Positions 1 to 5,249 of a stretch of 8,685 nucleotides of DNA are shown one piece after another (position 1 is the first letter of the stretch; each line of letters starts with the position of its first letter). The notes below the pieces were generated by a model. The model searched no databases and was not told the DNA's origin. It worked only from the letters and a program-made list of their open reading frames with translations. Made by a program: the position numbers and the translations under genes. The stretch covers positions 1-8,685 of the forward strand of contig CANROR010000052.1 in the NCBI GenBank assembly GCA_947632275.1, read 5' to 3'. The stretch comes from an uncultured Bacilli bacterium (GTDB taxonomy: Bacteria; Bacillota_I; Bacilli_A; RF39; UBA660).

Positions 1-1
1 G

Positions 2-361
2 GAAAATTCCCCATTTTATTATAAAGGTCGAGCTATTATAAAAGATATTAATAAAAATAATAAATTTTTAACTTCAAAGGAAATGAAACAAAGATTAATA
101 ATTAATATTTTAACAACTGATCATTTAGTTATTGGCCAAAGCCTAAAAAAATATGAGCAAAAAGCTTTTCAGTTAATAATGAAAGTTATTATAGAATATT
201 ATAAATTAAAGAATCCTAATTATAAAGATATTTTGCAGTGTATGTATAAAAATATATATACAGGAGCCGAAGGAGAAATGTATTTAGGTTATAAAAAAAA
301 TTATCCTGAGAAAGAAAAATATTTAATTAATAAAATAAAGGAGTATTTAAAAGATGATTGA
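2..361 (+). CDS. 3' end of an unrecognised protein gene (5' end outside window)
   Basis: The reading frame is open from the first full codon at base 2 to the TGA at 359-361, so the gene very probably starts before the window. The first internal ATG (base 83) has no properly spaced Shine-Dalgarno site: the AAAGGA in front of it directly abuts the start. The visible 119 residues are rich in Lys, Ile, Asn and Tyr and look soluble and helical, with no membrane segment. The C-terminal part contains the string TGAEGEMYLGYKK followed by a charged helix ending in KEYLKDD. I do not recognise the family. The stop overlaps the start of the following aminotransferase by 8 bases, which implies translational coupling and probably a shared pathway. 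GC is about 22%, well below the synthetase genes. A separate 92-residue protein starting at 83 is the less likely alternative. Confidence 0.6.
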   Translation, partial: ENSPFYYKGRAIIKDINKNNKFLTSKEMKQRLIINILTTDHLVIGQSLKKYEQKAFQLIMKVIIEYYKLKNPNYKDILQCMYKNIYTGAEGEMYLGYKKNYPEKEKYLINKIKEYLKDD

Positions 362-1373
362 TTTATCCAAGAATGAAAATCCGTATTTACCTAATAAACA
401 AATTTTAAATTTTATGAAAAAAAATGTACATTTAATAGCAAAATATCCTACTTCAGATTCAGACGATGTTATAAAAACAATTACTCAACATTTTGGTATT
501 CATCCGGATTTTTGTTGTTTAACAACGGGGACTTTAGAAGGAATGGAATTAATTTTAAAAACTTTAAATAAAAAAAGTTTGGCTTTGTTTATTCCCACAT
601 TTTGGGGAATGAAATTTTTGGCTAACAAATTGAATTATAATATTAAAGAGTATCCTTTAGATAATAATTTATATTATAATATTGAACTAATAAATGAAGT
701 TGCTAAAAAAATAGATTTAATATATTTATGCAATCCTAATAATCCAACATTAGATCAAATATCTAAAAAAGAGTTATTAAAAATTATAAAAAATAATAAA
801 AATTGTCATTTTATTATAGATGAAACAGTATTAGCCTTTTCGCCTAAATATAAAAATTTGTCCTTATATAACGAAGTCAATAATTATGATAATTTAAGTG
901 TATTACTATCTTATTCAAAAATTTTAAGCATTCCCGGGTTAAGAATTGGCTTATTATTTTCTAATAAGAAGTTAGTTTCTAATATAAAGAATAATAAATT
1001 AATATATTCTACTAATACTTTAGGAGAAATATTTTTAAAAAAATTTAGTTATAAATTATTTAATATAGATAATTTAAAAACTAAAATTCAAGGAAATTTT
1101 AATTTATTAGAAAAATGGATAAATAAAAATTATTTAAAAAAAATTATAAAAAATAATGGTTCTTTTGTTTTAATTGAATTAAATGAACAGGTAAAAGCAA
1201 CTAATTTATGTAAATTTTTTGAAAATAATAATATTTTGATATCTAATGCTTCAGAAGCATATCCTGAATTAACTGGAAATTTTATAAGAGTTAGTGCTGG
1301 AACAAAAAAAGATATTAAGAAATTTTGTAATAAATTTAATAGTTATTGTAAAAATATTCAAATTAATAAGTAA
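354..1373 (+). CDS. PLP-dependent class I/II aminotransferase, HisC/CobD-like
   Basis: The 339-residue length matches fold-type I aminotransferases of the histidinol-phosphate aminotransferase / threonine-phosphate decarboxylase group. These use pyridoxal phosphate in the cytoplasm to transaminate or decarboxylate amino-acid phosphates and related substrates. Visible landmarks are the N-terminal LSKNENPY, a KYP at 30-32, the CNPNNPT loop at 126-132, the cofactor Asp in IIDE (D156), the Schiff-base lysine in SYSK (K189), PGLRIG at 194-199, and the carboxylate-binding arginine in IRVSAGT (R312). Two positions are unusual: the glycine normally following NPT is Leu133, and the Tyr/Phe normally three residues after the cofactor Asp is Val159. 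The start at 354 follows AAAGGAG (337-343) and overlaps the upstream gene by 8 bases. No histidine or cobalamin genes are visible, so the substrate is unknown; a surface-polymer or small-molecule pathway is as likely as HisC activity. GC is about 19%. Confidence 0.82.
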   Translation: MIDLSKNENPYLPNKQILNFMKKNVHLIAKYPTSDSDDVIKTITQHFGIHPDFCCLTTGTLEGMELILKTLNKKSLALFIPTFWGMKFLANKLNYNIKEYPLDNNLYYNIELINEVAKKIDLIYLCNPNNPTLDQISKKELLKIIKNNKNCHFIIDETVLAFSPKYKNLSLYNEVNNYDNLSVLLSYSKILSIPGLRIGLLFSNKKLVSNIKNNKLIYSTNTLGEIFLKKFSYKLFNIDNLKTKIQGNFNLLEKWINKNYLKKIIKNNGSFVLIELNEQVKATNLCKFFENNNILISNASEAYPELTGNFIRVSAGTKKDIKKFCNKFNSYCKNIQINK

Positions 1374-1377
1374 TTAT

Positions 1378-1406
1378 TTGAGTTTTTGATAAATATATAG
1401 TAAAAT
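1378..1406 (+). promoter_or_regulatory. Sigma-70-type promoter for metG
   Basis: A -35 box TTGAGT (1378-1383) and a -10 box TAAAAT (1401-1406) are separated by 17 bases, close to the vegetative consensus. The -10 lies in ATATAGTAAAATA, resembling the TATAGTATAATATA block in front of leuS and the last gene. The predicted transcript would start about 30 bases before the metG ATG, leaving no room for a T-box or SAM riboswitch. I see no terminator between the aminotransferase and metG, so read-through from upstream is possible. Confidence 0.6.
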
Positions 1407-1441
1407 ACAATTAATAAAAAACATTTATTTGGAGGTTTGAA

Positions 1442-3091
1442 ATGAAAAGAGATATTTTTATAGGAGGGGCATGGCCGTACGCTAATTATTATTTGCATGT
1501 TGGTCATTTAGCAGCCCTTTTACCAGGCGATATTTTAGCTAAATATTATCGTCAAAATGGTGACAATGTAATTTATGTATCTGGTTCTGATTGTCATGGA
1601 ACGCCAATAACCGAAAGAGCGAAAAAAGAAAACATAAATCCCGAAGAAATTGCCGGTCATTACCATCACGAATTTGCTAAAACTTTTGATGCATTAGGTT
1701 TTGAATATGATAAATATTCAGCTACAACAAGTGAGCATCATAAAAAATTAGTTCAAGAATATTTTTTAAGACTTTTAAATAATGGTTATATCTATGAAAA
1801 AGAAGAACCTCAAGATTATTGCAAACATTGTCAAACTTTTTTATCTGATCGTGAAATAGTAGGAATTTGTCCGCATTGTGGTGGCAAAAGTACCGGCGAT
1901 CAATGTGAAGAATGTTTAGCTACCTTAAATAGTAACGAAGTTTTAGATAAGCATTGTAAAACCTGTGGGGAAAAAACCACAATGAAAAATAATAAGCATT
2001 TATATTTTAAATTGACAGCTTTTGAAAAAACTTTGCAAGACTTAATTAATAAAAATAAAAGTACTTGGCGAAAAAATGCTTTAGGTGAAGCCCAAAAATA
2101 TATAGATATGGGTTTGGTAGATCGGGCGGCTACTAGAGAACTTAACTGGGGTGTTGAAGTTCCGGTTGCCGGTTACGAAGATAAAAGAATTTATGTTTGG
2201 ATTGAAGCAGTTTTAGGCTATTTAACTGTGGGTCGCGAAGTCGCCGAAGAAAGAGGCATTGATTTTGATGCTTTTATGAATGATAATAATGAAAAATTAA
2301 GAACTTATTACGTTCATGGCAAAGATAATATTCCTTTTCATACTACTATTTATCCGGCCTTATTAGATGGTTTAAAATTATCTTATCGCTTACCTGACTA
2401 TATTGTTTCTAGTGCCTATGTTAATTTAAACAATGAAAAAATGAGTAAAAGTAAAGGCAATTTAATAACGGCAAATGAATTATTAGAAATTTTTGATCGG
2501 GATACATTAAGATTTTATTTTACTTTTAATGGACCAGAAACTAGAGATACAAATTGTTCAATTGAAGAAATAATTCAATGTCATAATAAATTTTTAGTTG
2601 GAATTTTAGGTAATTTTGTTAATCGTAATTTATCATTTATTATGAAAAAATTCGCCGGGAATATTACGGAAGGAAAAATTGATGAAAAAATTCAAGAATT
2701 AACAGAAAAAGAATATAAAGTTATAGGTAGTTTAATTGAAAAAGGAGAATTGAAAAACGCTTTAAATAATTTAATGGAATATATAAGTATAGGTAATAAG
2801 TATTATGATGAACAACAACCATGGATTCAAGTAAAAAATAATATTAATGATTTTAATAATACGACATATACTTGTGTCTATATGATGGCTAATATTGCTA
2901 ATTTAATTGCTCCTTTTATGCCTGATACTTCGAAAAAAATAAAAGAAATTTTAAAGACTAATCAAAAACGTTGGTGTGAAGAAAATATTCATGGTGATAT
3001 AAAACTTGATACTGTTCCTTTATTATTTGAACGAATTGATGATAAAAAAAAAGTTAACGAATTAGCAGAAAGTGGTAGTAAAAAAAGATAA
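1442..3091 (+). CDS. metG: Methionyl-tRNA synthetase without C-terminal tRNA-binding domain
   Basis: This class I synthetase activates methionine with ATP and charges both initiator and elongator tRNAMet in the cytoplasm. The Rossmann fold starts at GGAWPYAN, with the HIGH-type motif HVGH at 19-22 and KMSKS at 333-337. The connective peptide carries four CxxC pairs (127/130, 143/146, 155/158, 172/175), the layout expected for a two-zinc, four-knuckle enzyme. VWIEAVLGYL (252-261) is the methionine-pocket region and PW at 460-461 matches the anticodon-recognition tryptophan. The 549 residues stop after the helical anticodon-binding domain; the roughly 110-residue Trbp111/EMAP II-like domain found in many longer bacterial MetRS is absent, with a charged tail ending in SGSKKR instead. 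GGAGG (1431-1435) sits 6 bases before the ATG. It is followed by the thrS leader. Function is secure. Confidence 0.97.
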   Translation: MKRDIFIGGAWPYANYYLHVGHLAALLPGDILAKYYRQNGDNVIYVSGSDCHGTPITERAKKENINPEEIAGHYHHEFAKTFDALGFEYDKYSATTSEHHKKLVQEYFLRLLNNGYIYEKEEPQDYCKHCQTFLSDREIVGICPHCGGKSTGDQCEECLATLNSNEVLDKHCKTCGEKTTMKNNKHLYFKLTAFEKTLQDLINKNKSTWRKNALGEAQKYIDMGLVDRAATRELNWGVEVPVAGYEDKRIYVWIEAVLGYLTVGREVAEERGIDFDAFMNDNNEKLRTYYVHGKDNIPFHTTIYPALLDGLKLSYRLPDYIVSSAYVNLNNEKMSKSKGNLITANELLEIFDRDTLRFYFTFNGPETRDTNCSIEEIIQCHNKFLVGILGNFVNRNLSFIMKKFAGNITEGKIDEKIQELTEKEYKVIGSLIEKGELKNALNNLMEYISIGNKYYDEQQPWIQVKNNINDFNNTTYTCVYMMANIANLIAPFMPDTSKKIKEILKTNQKRWCEENIHGDIKLDTVPLLFERIDDKKKVNELAESGSKKR

Positions 3092-3114
3092 AAATAATTT
3101 AATGAAAATTATTT
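3092..3114 (+). terminator. Weak AT-only inverted repeat after metG
   Basis: AAATAATTT (3092-3100) and AAATTATTT (3106-3114) form a perfect 9-pair stem with a 5-base loop immediately after the metG stop. It contains no G-C pair and is followed by only a short T stretch, so it is a poor intrinsic terminator. It may weakly stop metG transcription just before the thrS promoter, or it may be a chance consequence of AT-rich sequence. Confidence 0.25.
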
Positions 3115-3120
3115 AAATAC

Positions 3121-3147
3121 TTGAACAGGAAGAAAAAATGATAAAAT
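3121..3147 (+). promoter_or_regulatory. Promoter of the thrS T-box leader
   Basis: A -35 box TTGAAC (3121-3126) and an extended -10 TGATAAAAT (3139-3147, hexamer 3142-3147) are separated by 15 bases. The short spacer is compensated by the TGn extension. Predicted initiation around 3154 falls just before the first paired base of T-box stem I (3159), so the leader RNA would begin with the riboswitch itself. Confidence 0.6.
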
Positions 3148-3307
3148 ATTAATATAAAAGTTTTGATTAGGACTTGATTATATTTTTAATTTATTAAAGA
3201 GAGATTATGGTTGGTGCGAATAATCATAAATAAAATATAATTACTACCTATGAACTGGACTCGAAAGAGAATCCCGGCTTGGCCGTTATTTAAATTAAGA
3301 AAAAATA

Positions 3308-3333
3308 AGGATGGTACCGCATTATTTGCTCCT
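3308..3333 (+). promoter_or_regulatory. T-box antiterminator
   Basis: AGGA (3308-3311) pairs with TCCT (3330-3333), and GCA (3319-3321) pairs with TGC (3327-3329), leaving the 7-base bulge TGGTACC (3312-3318) and a TTATT loop. This is the canonical antiterminator geometry. The bulge's first four bases can pair with the free acceptor end of uncharged tRNA. It shares 3316-3333 with the terminator, so the two folds exclude each other. Confidence 0.88.
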
Positions 3334-3358
3334 GCAAGTAATGTGGTTTTTGTTTTTT
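3316..3358 (+). terminator. Regulated intrinsic terminator of the T-box leader
   Basis: A 14-pair stem (3316-3329 with 3334-3347, two G-U pairs) with loop TCCT is followed by the T-rich tract TTTTTGTTTTTT. This is a strong rho-independent terminator located just before the thrS ribosome-binding site. It forms when the antiterminator is not stabilised by uncharged tRNAThr. Confidence 0.92.
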
Positions 3359-3363
3359 AGGAG
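3359..3363 (+). promoter_or_regulatory. Ribosome-binding site that fixes the thrS start
   Basis: AGGAG lies 7 bases before the ATG at 3371, immediately after the terminator T run. It selects 3371 over the in-frame ATG at 3311, which lies within the T-box motif and would translate the terminator hairpin. Confidence 0.85.
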
Positions 3364-3370
3364 AAAAATT

Positions 3371-5116
3371 ATGATAAATATTAAAGAAAATGAAAGATTA
3401 AGCATTTTAAATCACTCTTGTGCTCATTTATTAGCTCAAGCCGTAAAGCATTTATATCCAGATGCTTTATTTTGGGTAGGACCCGTTATTGAAGAAGGAT
3501 TTTATTATGATATAGATCTAGGTGATACCGTAATTAAAGAAGAAGATTTAGAACAGATTGAAAAGGAAATGAAAAAAATATCTAAAGATGGTAAAAGGAT
3601 TATAGGAAAAGAAATTACCAAAAACGAAGCTTTAGATATGTTTAAAAATGATAAATATAAAATTGATTTAATAAATAACATGGATGAAGATAACATTATT
3701 AGTTGTTATACGCAAGGGGACTTCACCGATCTTTGTCGGGGGCCTCATGTAGAAACCGTTAAAGAAATAAAATATTTTAAATTGCTTAAAGTATCAGGGG
3801 CTTATTGGAAAGGTGATTCCCATAATAAAATGTTACAAAGAATCTATGGAATTTGTTTTGAAACGGAAGAAGATCTAAAAAATCATTTAGAATTTTTAGA
3901 AGAAGCCAAAAAAAGAGATCATAAAAAATTAGGCAAAGAACTAGATATCTTTTTAATGAGTGAATATGGTCCTGGTTTTCCTTTCTTTTTAAATAATGGG
4001 ATGATTATAAGAAATGAACTAGAAAATTTTTGGTATCAAGAACATACCAAAGAAGGTTATGAATTTATTAAAACGCCAATAATGTTAAATAAAGAACTAT
4101 GGGAACTTTCAGGTCATTGGTTTAATTATCGGGAAAATATGTATACCAGTGATATTGATGAAAAAACGTATGCGATAAAGCCAATGAATTGTCCCGGCGG
4201 AATGTTAGTTTATAAAAATTCTTTACATTCTTATAAAGATTTACCTTTAAGGATTGGGGAATTAGGTCAAGTTCATCGGCATGAAGCCAGTGGCGCTTTA
4301 AATGGTTTATTTAGAGTTCGGACCTTTACTCAAGATGATGCTCATATCTTTATGCGCGAAGATCAAATTGAAGAAGAAGTCGTAAGATTAATTAATTTTA
4401 TTGATCGCGTATATGCCATATTTGGTTTAACTTATGATATTGAATTATCAACGAGACCCGAAGAAAAATATATTGGTGATATAAATATATGGAATAAATC
4501 GGAAAAAGCGTTAGAAGATGCTTGTCATAAAGCTGGTCATGATTGCAAAATTAATCCGGGCGATGGGGCTTTCTATGGTCCAAAGTTAGATTTCCATATT
4601 AAAGACTCTTTAGGAAGAGTTTGGCAATGTGGAACTATTCAACTCGATATGAATTTGCCTGAAAGATTTGATTTAACATATGTTGATAGTGATGGCTCAA
4701 AAAAACGACCAGTTATGCTTCATCGCGTTATCTTTGGCTCAATCGAAAGATTTATTGGTATTTTAATTGAACATTATGCGGGAGTATTTCCTTTATGGCT
4801 AGCTCCAGTTCAAGTTAATATTGTTCCAGTAAGTAACGAACATCATTTAGAATATGCCAAAGAAATCTTAGCTAAATTAAAAGAAAAAAATATTAGGGCA
4901 AAATTGGATGACCGCAATGAAAAATTGGGTTATCGAATTAGAGAATCGCAAACGAAAAAAATTCCAATTACGATTCTAATTGGTGATAAAGAAATGGAAA
5001 GTGGTGTTCTACCAATAAGATTGTATGGAAATAATGAACCTTTGAATATGACAATAGATGATTTATTAGTAAAAATTGATCAAACCATTAAAGATAAAGA
5101 AAAAAATATTGGTTAA
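3371..5116 (+). CDS. thrS: Threonyl-tRNA synthetase lacking the TGS domain
   Basis: This class II synthetase charges tRNAThr and hydrolyses Ser-tRNAThr. Counted from the ATG at 3371 the protein has 581 residues, versus about 640 for full-length bacterial enzymes. It starts with MINIKENERL and goes directly into the N2 editing domain, whose HxxxH (H15, H19) and C122/H126 are all present. The catalytic core has motif 2 around R303 and the zinc ligands C274 (MNCPGG), H325 (DDAH) and H451 (MLHR); motif 3 is GSIERF with R460. Residues about 475-571 form the anticodon-binding domain. The N1/TGS domain, about 60 residues, is missing, and the DNA upstream is T-box, so it is not hidden by a wrong start. 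Expression should rise when tRNAThr is uncharged. Editing residues are intact, so proofreading is expected to be retained. Confidence 0.97.
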   Translation: MINIKENERLSILNHSCAHLLAQAVKHLYPDALFWVGPVIEEGFYYDIDLGDTVIKEEDLEQIEKEMKKISKDGKRIIGKEITKNEALDMFKNDKYKIDLINNMDEDNIISCYTQGDFTDLCRGPHVETVKEIKYFKLLKVSGAYWKGDSHNKMLQRIYGICFETEEDLKNHLEFLEEAKKRDHKKLGKELDIFLMSEYGPGFPFFLNNGMIIRNELENFWYQEHTKEGYEFIKTPIMLNKELWELSGHWFNYRENMYTSDIDEKTYAIKPMNCPGGMLVYKNSLHSYKDLPLRIGELGQVHRHEASGALNGLFRVRTFTQDDAHIFMREDQIEEEVVRLINFIDRVYAIFGLTYDIELSTRPEEKYIGDINIWNKSEKALEDACHKAGHDCKINPGDGAFYGPKLDFHIKDSLGRVWQCGTIQLDMNLPERFDLTYVDSDGSKKRPVMLHRVIFGSIERFIGILIEHYAGVFPLWLAPVQVNIVPVSNEHHLEYAKEILAKLKEKNIRAKLDDRNEKLGYRIRESQTKKIPITILIGDKEMESGVLPIRLYGNNEPLNMTIDDLLVKIDQTIKDKEKNIG

Positions 5117-5129
5117 GGGCTTAAGTAAT

Positions 5130-5168
5130 AGCAAAGTAGGTTATATTTAACTTAAACTTTGCTTTTTT
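5130..5168 (+). terminator. Intrinsic terminator after thrS
   Basis: AGCAAAGT (5130-5137) pairs with ACTTTGCT (5156-5163). Inside it AGGTTA (5138-5143) pairs with TAACTT (5148-5153), with one G-U pair and a 2-base bulge, closed by loop TATT. A six-T run (5163-5168) follows. It lies 13 bases after the thrS stop and separates thrS from leuS. Confidence 0.88.
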
Positions 5169-5179
5169 ATTCGAAAAAA

Positions 5180-5209
5180 TTAAAAAATTTAGTTAAATTA
5201 TAGTATAAT
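5180..5209 (+). promoter_or_regulatory. Promoter for leuS
   Basis: A perfect -10 TATAAT (5204-5209) lies inside TTATAGTATAATATA (5198-5212). The best -35 is a weak TTAAAA (5180-5185) at 18 bases. The 133-base gap after thrS holds only the terminator, this promoter and the ribosome-binding site; there is no T-box for leuS. Confidence 0.55.
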
Positions 5210-5249
5210 ATATATTAGTTTAATTGTTTTAATAAAACGGAGGAGTAAT

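Larger units (their letters stand above)
3159..3358 (+). promoter_or_regulatory. T-box riboswitch (tRNAThr-sensing) controlling thrS
   Basis: The leader binds uncharged tRNAThr to allow read-through into thrS. Stem I can be paired: base helix AGTT/AACT (3159-3162 with 3253-3256), then a K-turn-like element using GA at 3165-3166 and TGA at 3251-3253. Above it come TAGG/CCTA (3168-3171 with 3247-3250) and TTATATT/AATATAA (3178-3184 with 3234-3240). The specifier loop between these helices has 3' strand TTACTA, giving threonine codon ACU (3243-3245) followed by the usual purine. The apex has AGAGAG (3198-3203), closing helix GATTAT/ATAATC and the conserved loop GGTTGGTGCGA (3209-3219). A GAAA-capped hairpin (3257-3274) and stem III CGGC/GCCG (3275-3285) follow. 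The T-box motif AAGGATGGTACCGC (3307-3320) contains the TGGT bulge that pairs with an ACCA tRNA end. Confidence 0.93.

Noticed and set aside
83..361. Independent small gene starting at the ATG at 83
   Set aside because: The frame is open to the window edge and the ATG lacks a spaced ribosome-binding site; treated as the end of a longer gene.
3505..3696. Minus-strand open frame inside thrS
   Set aside because: It lies opposite a well-conserved synthetase domain, has no promoter or ribosome-binding site, and its hydrophobic composition is the usual shadow of Lys/Glu-rich coding sequence.
5117..5249. T-box leader for leuS
   Set aside because: The gap holds a terminator and a promoter only; no T-box bulge motif or stem I was found.
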